Origin: Bradysia coprophila
Lineage: Eukaryota > Arthropoda > Insecta > Diptera > Sciaridae
Direction: 5' to 3'
Assembly: GCF_014529535.1 (NCBI RefSeq)
Contig: NW_023503373.1
Span: 3,596,001-3,660,000, forward strand
Length of the DNA: 64,000 nt
Part shown: positions 47,250-60,376 of the stretch, piece by piece
Numbering within the stretch: the stretch's first letter is position 1
Layout: each line of letters starts with the position of its first letter
Translations under genes and position numbers: made by a program
The notes under the pieces: model-generated
The model's input: the letters and a program-made list of their open reading frames with translations, nothing else
Told to the model about the DNA's origin: nothing
Database searches by the model: none

Positions 47250-48500
47250 TTTATGATGAAAGAGAATAAGATATTTTGAGGCAAGTTAAAATAAACTGGT
47301 CTTCTGTCCTCTCGCTCTCAACGTACTTTTTAACTTTGGAAACAAGCGGTTTCAGATTCTAATGAGTGATAGCTTGTTGGATTCGTCTTTCAATTCTAAA
47401 AAACACGTATCTTTCACTTTTTCTAAAAAAAAATTGTTTTCTGTGAAAAGCGTTCAAAAGTGAAGACACGTCCTAGGGTACCGATAACAGTTTTTCGACA
47501 ATAACTCAAGAAAAAATTATTTTAAATTGTTGTAATGTTGTACGAATGTGGGCCTTGGAAAGACCTACAGGTAGAGTATACGCACCGCTTGGTGCTAGTA
47601 GATCCACGAGAGTTATGACTAAAAATATAGTGAATGTTCGGAGAGTCCGCCTTCTCAGCAGCTTCGATGTTCCACGGAACTGAATATGGGATGTTGTACC
47701 TGGCCTCACCCACTATCGTTCCACATATAAGTGAACCCAGTACTTTTGTGCTGCAAGCCTACAGAAGTCTTGGAAAAAAGTTGGTGCCAAAATACAGGTT
47801 TTTTCCTTCTTTCTGGGGGCTCTATAGCTGGAACAGCATCTGGAGCGGTACAACGGCAATCCTTTTTTATCGTCGACTATTATTTTACCTTATCAAAAGA
47901 AAAACGCTTCGCTATGTCGCGAATATATGCCGTTAAAACAGATCCAATGTTAGTAATGTCAAGAGAAAAATGTTAGCGTATAGCATTATAGCAAACACCT
48001 CAGGACTCCGGAACAGTAATTAGTTTTTCATTCGGACCAATATTTGCTACGTGACAGGAGTTTGGAAAACCGTTTGCTCCCACTTGATCATATCAATTTT
48101 CCAAACTCCTGTCGCGTAGTAAATATTGGTCCAATTGAAAAACTAATTACTGTTCCGGAGTCCTGAAGTCATGTGCTGCTAACACTTTATTTGACTAACA
48201 TTTTTTTTTAGAAAAAGTGAAAGATACGTGTTTCCTAGAATTGAAAGACGAATCCAACAAGCTATCACTCATTAAAATCGGAGACCGTTGTTCCCCAATC
48301 ACCTGAAGATTTGGCGATATCACTCTTATGATGAAAGAGAAAGAAATATTTCGACGAGTACCCCAAGACAACTTATAATAGATTGGTCTTCGGTCCTCTC
48401 GCACTCAACGTAACATCTTGAAAGAGAAAGCAATATTTTGACAAGTACCATATGGCAAGTTATAATTAACTAGTCTTCGGTTCTCTCGCTCTGATCATAA
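47250..48500. repeat. Composite repeat: inverted arms, three direct units, inner palindrome
   Basis: Inverted arms at about 47362-47432 and 48200-48274 share TGAGTGATAGCTTGTTGGAT, the following 20 bases, and CACGTATCTTTCACTTTTTC. A unit of about 80 bases (GAAAGAGAA..., then ACTGGTCTTC.GTCCTCTCGCTCTCAACGTA) occurs in the same direction three times: about 47253-47326, 48331-48413, 48417-48500. A separate palindrome sits inside at 48000-48166. Open frames at 47506-47976 on both strands are not recognised. The whole looks like a composite or nested non-autonomous transposon. Confidence 0.6.
48000..48166. mobile_element. 167-bp foldback element nested in the composite repeat
   Basis: TCAGGACTCCGGAACAGTAA at the left end pairs with TTACTGTTCCGGAGTCCTGA at the right end. 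The arms continue through CCAATATTTGCTACGTGACAG and TTTGGAAAA with their complements, leaving a loop of about 25 bases. Confidence 0.75.
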
Positions 48501-48646
48501 CCTGTGTGCAGCGCCTCTAATGTTAATATACTAAAGTCGATTCTTTTTTTAAATGGCTGGAAAGCTACTCATTTCACTGCAATCGCACATTTCTTTATGA
48601 AAACCCAGGATATAAAAATTGATAAAAAAAACTTATATTTGCAAAT

Positions 48647-49436
48647 TCAGGGATTTTCTAATCTGTCTGACACTGCTTGGCTTACATACGAAAATAAATC
48701 ATCTGGAAGGGTGCACCACCCATCCAAATCTCGTGCTAAAGAGAAATATCGTTTCCTCACATGATGGGCTGCTTCTTTCGGTTGTCTCTGTCGTGTGAAT
48801 ACCCCTTTTTTGTTGCCGCCCACTCTTGTCACAGCTTTAGGTAAAAGATTTGTTACAAAATTATAATCAGTCTAAGAATTCCAAAATTCTCTCTAAACTT
48901 ACATTGGTTGGTTTTAAAGTCGGCAAAATTCCAAATAAATTCTCCGATGAAAAAACCTCGTTTCCGTAAAATGTCGAACGCTCTGAAATGGCGTGAAAAC
49001 AGCTCTCTCTGATATTCTTCGGACCAAACAAATGCAGGAAGCTAAAAGTGAATTATCATAAGTCGTTGGTGAGTCTCCTTTTCACTGGAAATATTTTTTT
49101 TAAACTAACCAAATGCAACCCTTCAATCGTATCTGCACCATATTCCGACATTAGTACGGGCTTGTTATGCTTATTATGCCAGGACATTGCCTCGTCAACC
49201 ACTCGATTTGTAATCATGTTCAGTTTTCCCGGATTCTGATACCAACCGTTGTATCGGTTGAAACTGATGATGTCTAAATGTTTTGCCTGGATAGAAAAAT
49301 TGTTGTATGAAAATTGAACATTCAATGATCCCAAATGAAATTGATACGCACAGCACGATCACTGAAAACGGATACGGCAATAGCAGCTGTGACTGGACGG
49401 TATGGATCCAGTGATCGAGTATAGTTTGCAACAGCG
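48647..49436 (-). CDS. Distal terminal exon cassette B of beta-glucuronidase (exons 10B-13B)
   Basis: Four exons, 49352-49436, 49110-49286, 48903-49041, 48647-48834 (85, 177, 139 and 188 bases). The first three have exactly the lengths of cassette A, and the entry phase (two bases carried from exon 9) and all inner phases are the same. The encoded protein is clearly homologous but diverged: RPVTAAIAV against [29 protein letters not shown] against [25 protein letters not shown] near the end. No stop or frame break. There is no copy of exons 1-9 for it, so it can be translated only if spliced to exon 9, or else it is a remnant of a partial duplication. Confidence 0.8.
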
Positions 49437-52400
49437 CTGAAATAGTGTAATTGATCAGATCTCTACATTATAATTCATCGGTGTCGCCCAATACTGAAAA
49501 TTAATTGACCTTTTATGTTGCTTAGTATAGGTTTGATTTGGGATTTAGAGAACGAATGACGAAGTTACTGGTAGACAATTTATGCAGATTAGATTAGACT
49601 AAAATGGTCCGAAACGCAGTGATTTTTCCATTTTACCCAAACACCGAATGTATAGCGTAAGCTCATTTTTTCCTAGTTCTCGCAACGCCATACCCGAGGC
49701 ACAGCTATGACAACTAAAAAGTATGCATTGACTGACATCTGGATTGATTAAGAAGTTTTAGGCAACCGCCATAATGGCAACGACTGCGACCACAAATTAA
49801 AGAATGATCTCTAGAAAATGTGGTCTTGTATTACTATATGTGCATTAAAATGAATGAAGTAATAGATTTTCTATTTATGTGTTGAGAAAACGTAGGTCAA
49901 AAAAAGTAGTAGATTCCATATTTATACTCGTGATGGGCTTGTCTCGTGACGATAAAGAAAAAAAAACTTAAAAGAAAGTTAGCCAAACCTGTTATTGTGG
50001 AATGATTCAGCATCGATGATGGCAATAAAAAAAAACGTTTCGAGTGGATAATAACTAAAGTTTTTAATAAATTAAATAAATATTGCAAAATCAAACACTC
50101 AAATTTTCCGTTATGTAAACATTCAAGTCGTCTGGCAAATCATCAAACTCGTCAAGTTCTTTACCAAGTTCATGATACCTTCGGCGGACAATGAACGCAG
50201 CTGATTTCGGCTGTCGTTGTCTTGTAAAAATTCCTTTCTTGTTGCCGCCAACTCGTGTATAACCTTGAATAAATAAATTAAGATGTAATCGGTGTGTGCA
50301 TGCGGGTTTTTTGTTTGTTAGTTTGTTCGATGAATTTAGCATCCAAATTGTAGACGATAAAAATGACATTAATAATTCGGGATTTAGAATCAACAAAGGG
50401 TAAGTCAGACCTCTATTTTTGAAAAGATGTTTGATAAAAGCAACACATGCATCGCCTTTTTCTTTGTTTTTTTCTGTAATTTATGTCCAGATTAAAGCAC
50501 TCAAAAAATTCAAAATGCAGTTTCAGTTTTAGGCTCTTTGTATCAACTATTTAGATATTTGAAATAACGACCGTCTAATTAGCATAAAAGATCAATTTAC
50601 CTTGATTCGTCTTGAAATCGGCGAAATTCCAAATAAATTCCCCAATAAAGAATCCTTCATTTCTGAGGATATCAAAGGCTTTAAAGTGGCGCGACAGCAA
50701 ATCTCGCTGAAATTCTTCTGACCATATAAACGACGGCAGCTAAATTAATTTCAAAATTTTCATTTCCTTCCCAAAATCATGTTATCTTTGTATACTTACG
50801 ATATGCAGCCCTTCAACTGTGTCCGCTCCATATTCTGACATAAGAACAGGTTTCTGGTGTTTATTGTGCCAATTGGTAGCTTCATTAATAACATTTTGTG
50901 TGATCATATTTAAGTGACCCGAATTGGAGTACCAAGCATTGTACCGGTTGAAACTGATGATATCTAAGTACTGTGCCTTTGGGGAGCGAAACGGAAATAT
51001 AATTTTAGTTAAGCCATTTGTTTGGACATTCTCTAATTTTATTGGCATACCAGTTTATCCTGATCCGCAGGCGTTGCAATGGCACTTGTGATTGGTCTAC
51101 GATTATCCAACTGTTTTGTATAATTAGCCAAGGCTCTGCATAAACATAATAATTGCAATAATTCGACGATAAAATTGTCACAAACAATAACACCGAAATG
51201 ATAAACAAACACATTCTGAGAAATTATGGACTTTAGAGTTGAAATAAAAGTGGAATTCGAGCGACAGTAATATAAGAACAAAGCCGAAACATGCAACAGC
51301 AACCTACTCAACAAAAGATTCAGTGAAATGTTTACAGATCTCCGGCATTCAAAAACAAAAATCCTCTAAAATTCTAAAAATGCACTCGCACCGTCAGTGA
51401 TACTTCCAAAGAAGAATTGCTCGAAAGACAAGCTTTTCTATCTACAAAAGACCCTTTCTAAATAGAGAAACAAAGACAGAGCCAGAATATAGTAATTACA
51501 GTGCACAACGCATAGACTGGAAGACGAAATAATAAGGACTACGATAGAAATGCCATTTCGAGACTGTAGTAGTCGATAAAGTCCTTGTTCGTAACTTTTA
51601 AATAAGTAACTTTACTCACTAAGCCCCCGGGAAATTAGTCTTTACGCTCATATCAATGAAGTAATAACTCATTTCCCGGGGTTGCAGTGAGTAAACGGCT
51701 TTAATCGAATTGATCAATCAACTTACCCGAAATAGGAATCAGCATTTAGTTGACTAGTCCGAGGTTCATTGGCAATTGACCACATCACTACGCTTGGATG
51801 ATTTTTGTCTCGATGAATAAGCTGTTCCATAGCCGATTTATGTTTATCGAGAAGTGCTGGTGTATAGTTTCTGTGATAGACAATTTTTATAGTGAAAAAA
51901 ACCGCCACAACTTCGCTGTTGATCCTTACTCAGTATCAACACTCGAGCATTCATCAATAACCATTATACCATGTTCATCAGCGAATTGCATGCTCTCTTC
52001 GGAGTACGGATAATGTGAAGTACGGTAGGCATTTGCGCCGATCCATTTAAGTAAATTAAAGTCTTTGGTTATTAGTGCTAAATCTAATCCTTTTCCACGA
52101 ATCTGTCGATGTACAAATTTTGTAGTCAGTAAAGGAACTCGAAATTGTCACATTTAAACATTACATCCGAATCTTCGTGCTTGCCAAATCCTCGGAAATA
52201 TATCGGTCTTCCATTGATTAAGAATTGCTTGTCATCCCAAGCCAAAGATCTTACGCCTATTTTCAGTCTATAAATGTCGATTATTTCGCTCTCTTCGGTT
52301 TGTAGATTCACTTCGAATGTGTATAAATATCCTGCAGATGGACGGGCCGCAGTTAGATCACTTGGAAGATTTCACTAAAAAAAAGTCCTCACCTGGATTA

Positions 52401-53736
52401 GGGTCCATTAAATAAGGCCACCATAGGTTGACGTCGTATATGTCTATGAATCCGTTAAGGTTGCTATCAGTTGTGACATTTCCGACAACCACTCCCTCTT
52501 TGTCCTTGATTTGAATGTATGCGGTCAGGACGTTTTCAGAGTCATTGCAAGTTATTTGAAAGAAAACTCGTCCTGCTCGAGAAATAGCATTGAAACTGAA
52601 AGCTTTACGTGTCGACACTCCTCCGTCACTCACCTATCGTATTATCGATGACATCGGTTGTAACACTAACATCCTGAATGTAAACCTTTGGTGTTGTGTA
52701 TAAAACCACTGACCGATGAATGCCAGCATAGTTGAAGAAGTCAAAGGAATATTGCTGAACTATTGACGTACCATTGTCACTGATTAAGATGTGAATTGTT
52801 ATAATTGAAAAGTAAAATTTAAATCCAGAAATTTTTTGACTTACTTGGGAATTTCGACTATTTTTCCCTGCGGTATGGTGGTTGAGATTAAGGCATTGTC
52901 ACATAAAACTGTGATCAGATTCTCTTGACCATAATTGACTACATCTGTAATGTCTGCCTCGAAAGGTAAATGCCCGATTTCATGCTTTACAACAATTTGT
53001 CCATTAACCCACTGTAATGAAACGGATTTGATGTTGCTTTCAATACATTCAAGTAAATCAAAAGATTCGCAAACATTTATTTACCACGTGAGCTTCGTAA
53101 TGAACACTTCCGAACCGTATCCAAACGCGTTTGTTATCTGACCAAGATCCGGGAACGAAAAATTTTCTATCGTACCAAACTGTGCCAACATGGTCCCGCA
53201 GAGCACTGTCTTCTGTTATATCATTGTAACTGGCTGGCACTGGCATCTGAATGGTCTTTGTCGTTTTGCTCAATTCTTTGAGATACCATTTTTCTCGCAC
53301 TCCTTCCGTGGGATTGGTTTCATTTGATTTAACAAAATTCCAAATTCCGTTCAAGTATTTAACTTCTCTCGTTTCGGATTCACTCTGAAGTAATCAGCGA
53401 CAGTAAATCACAAATAGTTTTAATTAAACGAATTTCACTTACCGGATATAGTAGTCCCGATGTGACCGTTTCCTTGCCACTGATGACCATAAATCCAAAG
53501 ATTAATGTCGTGAAATACCCGATAGCGCCCATCACAAGAAAAGTTAACGCTGTAAAAGTGGTAGAAACGTAGGATTTAATTCTCTGTCTATCAGATTATC
53601 ACTGATTAAAATGTCAAATGTGGATCCTATATGATGGACTGTGGTCCCTACATTAGCAATAAAAATGAAAATTCTGTTTACCAACTAAATTTAGTTTCGC
53701 AAGAATTTCATTATCCTTTAGTGTGCTGTGTGTCAT
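48647..53736 (-). CDS. Beta-glucuronidase with two alternative sets of terminal exons
   Basis: Glycoside hydrolase family 2 enzyme that removes beta-D-glucuronate from glycans and conjugates. Common exons from the ATG at 53736: 53682-53736, 53443-53549, 53085-53384, 52845-53011, 52632-52779, 52393-52572, 52165-52331, 51930-52103, 51727-51870. Then set A: 51051-51135, 50800-50976, 50601-50739, 50091-50263 (671 residues), or set B: 49352-49436, 49110-49286, 48903-49041, 48647-48834 (676 residues).

The N-terminus ([16 protein letters not shown]) precedes a hydrophobic segment of about 25 residues, so it is a signal anchor or uncleaved leader. Sugar-binding, sandwich and TIM-barrel domains follow. 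The acid/base Glu is in WSIANEP (about residue 465). The nucleophile Glu is in MSEYGAD, present in both sets. [15 protein letters not shown] near the end is the family signature. Confidence 0.9.
49437..50090. other. Spacer between the two terminal cassettes
   Basis: 654 bases; should hold the 3' UTR and cleavage site used with cassette A. No canonical AATAAA on the minus strand was seen; a CATAAA variant (plus-strand TTTATG at about 49875) is a weak candidate. No coding sequence recognised. Confidence 0.4.
50091..51135 (-). CDS. Proximal terminal exon cassette A of beta-glucuronidase (exons 10A-13A)
   Basis: Exons 51051-51135, 50800-50976, 50601-50739 and 50091-50263 complete the TIM barrel. 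Contains [19 protein letters not shown] with the nucleophile, [10 protein letters not shown], and [16 protein letters not shown], then an acidic tail ending NLSV. It is the nearer set to exon 9 and is presumably the default ending. Confidence 0.85.
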
Positions 53737-56700
53737 CTTATGATTGATTGACTTTCTAATGTTGATATTCGGCTTCCACAATCGAACATTAAGGTAATGA
53801 CTATTGATAAACAGCGACTAAACTTCTTTTTATGAAATATTGAAAAGAGAGAGATAGAGAGAGAAGAACAAACAGAAAACACGAAATTTGACTCTTCAGA
53901 AAATTTTTAATGGCAAACCGAAGAACGATATATTATCCTTAACAAACAAGCTGTTCAAACCCTCGTCACCGGATATATTACAGAAGGTTTTCAATATTTG
54001 AGTATCACCCAACAAATGCCTATGTCGAAAGAGTGGTATTAAACCTTGCTGTTATACTTTGGCAATAAGGAAATTAAACAAACCATCAATAAGTCTAACA
54101 AAACACTACAAACCAGCTAATACCACAATAAAAACGTTCCAATAGTGCCTGCTATCATATTTGGATTTTTTCTTTACTAAGGGTTTTTCTTCGACGGTAC
54201 CGTACACCGCCATAATGAGACCGTATACAAAACACTCCGAAAAAATTAGCTTTGCTGAACAAATGTGCGCACCATACTAGCTGGCTCGGTATAGAATGAA
54301 AATTCACATTTTTTTTGATAACAGATAAAAAAAATCTTATCATCGGAAATTTTTGACCATTATCTTCCGACGAAGAAATTTTAATTTTTTTTTAACATCT
54401 ACACTCCCGGCAGTTATCGATATCCGATACAAGTTTGATGGTATTGGTAGCATTTAAAGAAACAAAAACACTTTCACCCCATTCGCGCGTCTATGAAATA
54501 ATCGCGTCAATTTATTTTTAATTTTCAATGAGATAAGATAAGCGAGCTAGCACTTGCGCATAGATCGAAACATGTTGTTAAATTTGCATATTTTCTTACT
54601 GTGTAGAAAGGTGTGTTACTGCACAAAATAGTCGGCTTCTGAAATATAGTCGGAAATAAACACCTTCGTGTGCGACCTATTCTTCTGAATATTTTAATTA
54701 GAAGAAGTTAACCTTCTACGCAAATTTTCATGACCGAAATTCTATCGTTCTTGGAAGTGCATTCTAAATAATTGAGTCAAGAGTCTGCAAGAGCATATAA
54801 TTCTCGGAGTTTCAACAGAATTTTATTGTATTTACCGTGTAAAATGTGATGTACCATACGAGTCAAATTACCGGACATCTAATTGAATCATGAAATTTCA
54901 ATTTTTTTAAATTAAATTAGGAGACAAAGTCACGGTTACTGAGGCAGTGCCGAGTTAATTAGCATAACTGCATCGAAAAAACTAATTATATTCGTGTAAT
55001 CGCCGAAAATCTGACCAAAACATCAATTTAAAACAGTAGATAGGAAATTCGAAACGAAACTCTTTCAAAATTTTTTGTTTCAATGATTTATTCAAATAAG
55101 CTTCAGAATAAATTAGCATATTTTTCGTTTAAAAAAAGTCTACAAGAAGCGAAATATACTTACTTGAATATACTGCTCCTATTTTGCTTTATTGATATGA
55201 TCGTTGAGTCGATGAATTCTATATTTATAAAATGAAAAGTTTCCACTCATAACAATGTTATCATTTTAATATTGAAGTTAATTTCTTACAATTAAACTTA
55301 TGTTTTTAATGGGGATTTGAATGATTCAATCCACAAAAAATAGCATAAATTGATACTGTTAGTATAATCGGCTTAAAACGATCACTGTTTTTTTGCAGAA
55401 TTGACGGAAAGCAAAAATTTTTTTTGCCTGTCTTGGTTGTCGTGTTAATTTTGTAACATAAATAAGAGCTGCGAGATAAACCGATAGACAGTGGAGGAAT
55501 AGTTTTCTCGTACTGTTGACTGTAAACACTGAAGCTTTTGTGTATAATAGACGATTTTCTATGATTTTGATTTTAATCTTTTGCACATAAATGGTGGTTT
55601 TTCGTCAATATTTTCAAAAATCTTTGTGGCAACCACCTCGTCTTAGCCTCGAATGGACAATTAACATCTAGTGTGAAAAATCATCACATACTAATGTGAA
55701 TCTTGCCAGAAAAATAACTATTTTCGCTTAAAATTTATAATGTCGACTCTCCATAATAATTTAACCATCGAAACGCAGCGCAATAAATATCATGTTATCA
55801 ATTTGAGTCGATGACTTTAATAACTGCAGTTCAGTTAGTTTGTGTAAGTTATTTTTTTATTGAGAATATTCGAATATGTAAATAGTGCACGCACAAACAA
55901 AGAGAAGTGATAAACAATTTTAGTATACCACACGAAAAAAATTTCTTTACTTTTTTTATTACTGGAATGTGTTCGGAATATTGGTATGTGAGAATATTTC
56001 AACGATTTTACGGTCAAATATTGGTAAAAAATATTAATTTTTCTTTTATGTGAACATATTGCAGGTAAAAGCATTAATAACACAAACATTATTCTGAAAT
56101 GGATTAGCGAACAATGCCCTCAAGAAATCAATTTAACCCGATTTGTTCGACTAACAGAATATTGTCAATCTCTTAATGGCTCACTTATCTGAACTGACTT
56201 ACTTTAAGAATAGATGATCTAATAAATTCTAAATAAAAAATTATTGTGATTGAAAGACTTAGGAACAAGTATCTTTTAGTTAATACAGTTAACTGAACTC
56301 TCTTCTAAATTAGTATTGTATCGAGTAATGTTCTACTTCTCTCTCATGTTGTCTAATAATTGAATAATGAATCTGGCAAGAATAAAATAGCAAGAATTAC
56401 GACAGAAATAAACTATGGGTTCCGACTAGTGTGATTTTATATAGCAAAAGACTTGTTAAAAGAAATGAAGTAAAAGATTACGTATCAACATTTTGAAAGT
56501 TGTTGGATTCGAAAGATGTGAAAGACCTTGAGCCTATTTTTAGGGATATTAAGTCTTAAAAATTCATTAATTCGTAAATTCAGGAATTTAGGACGTTTTT
56601 AAGAATATAATGGAATTTTTACGAAATAAATTCCTAAAAAAAAGGCCTTGAATATAGCCTATAGTTATACTGCCGCATACAAAAGGATAAAGCGTTCTTG

Positions 56701-59700
56701 ATTTTACTCGTTAGGTGATCAGGATCGAATTATTATCAACAGACATTATTACAAGATTATTCTTGTGTTCGAATTTTTGGAAAACCATAATCTTGCGACA
56801 AAAATCAAGCAACTTCATTCTTGAAAATTTTGCTAGGTGCTAAACCGTGTAAGTATTTACACGAAAGACGAAAAGCACAACAATTATAGGCACATGAATG
56901 ACCTTATCCAGTGGATAATATCCATGAACAAGTTTTAATTATAATTAAATGTTCGACTATATACAATTGTCTAAGGCTTATTAACTTTCCCACCTAGTCT
57001 AGCTTTTCTTATTCTTTCAAATTAAGAACTTTCGACAATTTGAAACAAAATCTTTTACTTCATTGACTGTAGTCAACATCCTTTTAACTGTATAAGATCG
57101 CATTGAAGAAAGAGCTTATTTAATGACATCCGTCTATAAAAGGTTAATTATTAGAACATTTATGAAGAAACCGCAAAGCACAGATCTACACGATCGAAAT
57201 GTGCGTATAAAGTATATAATACTTTCAATTCATTCCAATAACCTAGTCGCAGAATTAATTTATGGATATGGAATTTTTTGAAATTAAAAAATTTATTAAT
57301 TTTCATGGTTCATCATAAATATAATTTTGTTTTTAAGAAAAACGATATAAAACAGAAAAGAAGAGCGGAGAAAGGAGACGTTCCATTATGTTAATGATAT
57401 CTCTCTCTTTATAAGACTTTATATATAATACCATATAATACCAATGTTATCAATATTAAACTCATGTCTATATTGTACCTACTACAAATCAACATTTTCT
57501 GTTCCATTAAAAGGGAAACCAATACGTATCACATACGCTGTGTTTACATTATATTAAAATCATTGGAGAAAATTCAAAAGTAAACTTATTTGTTTTTCTC
57601 GTCACACATTACACTGGGTGCACTCACTCACGAGACATTTTGTGTATGGACAATATAACATTTTTCTTTTATTGATTTTACGAGAAAATATACGTTTCGC
57701 TCTGTTCGTACATAAAGTGACCATAAAAAAAGTAGGAAATTGTGGAAATAAATGATAACAATTTAGGTGGATGTTTGTTTACACAGAAAGTGTAAATATT
57801 GGTATTTGATGGACAGTACTTTGATGATAAATGAAAATCCTATAACATTATAGTCGGATTGACAATAAAATTTGATGAAATGAGTTGGCTTGGGACGGAT
57901 ATAATTGCAATAAGCGAAGAAACGTGTATTTAATAATAGAACTTTTGTAAGTTTTGTAACAACTATTGACGACCGGGACGACCTGCATCGAAATATGTCC
58001 ATCAAACGAACAAATGATGAAGACCGGTTGTCGATTTCAATATTAATATATTGAATATATGTCTAGATAAATGTTAAATCATTAAATTGGTGTGTCATTT
58101 GTAAATTGAGGCGATGATAGTTGAAATATTGGTTTTTCTAATCTTGCATCGTCTTTATAACAAGAAGTATTTTTATTGAATATGTTGTAATTTTGGCACA
58201 TTTAATGTTTACCATCAAATGCAAATATCGTTACACATTCAAATAATGTACGTTGTTAACACAGACGACAACAGAATATACACGGTACAGCTAACATTCA
58301 TCTTATTTAATATTTGAATCGTCTTAAAGCAAACACAAAAATAATAATTACTTGTTTTTCGTCAAAAGCTTGTTGAACGTTGAACTTCCAATGAACATCA
58401 ATTCAAATTTGCATTAAATTAATAACACATATAGAATTTTTGGACACATACACTCATCCAATACGAATTTATTCCACGTTTCACAACAAGCCGGCAACAA
58501 ACAAAATCCCCAACAAACAAAAGTAGAAATTATCAAAATCGTACCACAAATACAGATCCTATCAAGCACAAAATATGTTCATAAATTAGATGCAATAAGT
58601 GTATGTAGTACACACTTTTCACTTTCGAGTATTATTTCACTTAAACGATAATTTTAGTCGAAAATGCCACAAGAAACCGCATCATACTAAGTGTGGTAAC
58701 GTAAACCACCGCGATATTTATAGCAAACTGAACTAAGTAGCGAGAACAAATCAACTTAAAAGCAAGTTAGACCCCAATATATTTCTTTCATAGACGCATG
58801 GAGCATTTTATACTCTGGAGAGAGAGGATGTTGTAAGTTTAGTTGGTGTTTGAAAACATTTTGCGAATGTATATATGAATGCTTATGACTGACTTTGGAG
58901 CCACTTAAAGAATTGTATGTATAAATAATGTACACAGAGAGCTATAGGTACATCGGATTGTATGATATTTTTTTTTTTTGCTTTTTAAATTAAGCCGGCC
59001 AACAGTTGGTCATATTTCAATATTTATATTCTTGCTGGTAAACAAGCAAAGGAAAGAAACTCTCATAAAATCGGTCGTTCATGGAAAAGCAGAAAATAAT
59101 TTTAATTTCAATTAATTATCATTTTTCCTTTGACCTTTCATTGATAGATGGCAAAGGTAATCATAACACCGCCATAATTAGCGTGTCTAATTCTACTTTT
59201 GTTCTTAGTATTTTCAACAGACTGAAACGAAATGTCTTATTTCTTCTACAGATCTACTCATGTTGTGGGTATAAAATACTTGGCAGTAACAAACCAATTT
59301 TCTAAGATTTTCGTCATCATTTTCGTTTCATTTTATGATGAATATACTCATCACAGCACAACGCAATGGAAAAAACTGTGTGTAGAAAAATGTTCTATAT
59401 ATGCGTATGTAAATACGCGTCGTGTTGAATCTAAACATCTTAAAGCCAATATCCATACATACATTTGCTTTGCCGGAGAAGAGTAAAAGATTCTCATTGT
59501 AATATACGGAGCCACAATATCTCAGATCTTATGGTATTTTCGATGTGTTCGTATAATGAAGGCGGCATATTCTTTATGAAGTCTACAATGTAAATGAGAT
59601 GCAAAAACATGTGTTAGACAGATATGCGCCAAACTATCACCATTTACTGTATGTATATGACAATAATGAAGTCTTATTCATCATTTTAATATGTAATAAA

Positions 59701-60376
59701 CACACGACGATAATCGATTTCTGTGATAAACTAATCATAGCTTTCACTGTTTGAACTAATTATACGCATGCATATCATATACGAGAGAACGAGTTTATAG
59801 TTTAGGATAAACAAATTAGCACGTGCTTTTTTATGTATATTCGATCTTTTAGTTTTCAGTAGTTTTAAATTGGAAGTTATTTACATTTTCGGTTAATGAG
59901 GGTAATTGACCTGGATAAGTTCTAATTAACATTGTAATCACACTCGATTAGTAAAACTATATGAACAGCTGGTATGGAGTGTTTGAGTATTTGAGGCACT
60001 GATTAAATGAAACGAATCAAAAGTTAGGTGGTAGGAGTCTAAGCAAAACACCATTGAAATTCCTTCGTGTAGGTGATGAAACCAGCGAGTCATCTGGCAA
60101 CACAGTGGAACGATGAGTTCCAGTTAGAGTACTCTTATAAAGTAAAACTCACGAAACAAATGATTTTACCCTTGGCTTTTAACAAAAGAAGTAACCGACG
60201 TTAAACGAAAGAAGGAAGCGATTTGTGATATAACTTATTTCTCTTTGAACTCGAGTAACTTCACACAAACCATTACAAATCGAATAATGAGATTCGAACA
60301 ATCGACAGTATTTCAACTTCATATCGAGGCCATTAGCAACGACTGAAACAATAATTTTTAATTAAACTCCGCCACG
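53737..60376. other. Long AT-rich region without a recognisable gene
   Basis: About 6.6 kb upstream of the beta-glucuronidase gene. The open frames here are all short and none resembles a known protein. A GA-rich microsatellite lies near 53850-53863. An imperfect inverted repeat (arms GAGCCTATTTTTAGG and CCTAAAAAAAAGGC) spans about 56529-56650. Could hold distant regulatory elements, a non-coding RNA or unseen small exons; I see no positive evidence for any. Confidence 0.4.

Noticed and set aside
48647-49436. Second independent beta-glucuronidase gene
   Set aside because: Only the last four exons are present and just 654 bases separate them from cassette A, so no room exists for exons 1-9 of a separate gene.
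57763-58005. 80-codon minus-strand frame in the gene desert
   Set aside because: No domain, no family similarity that I can see, no flanking splice or promoter support.
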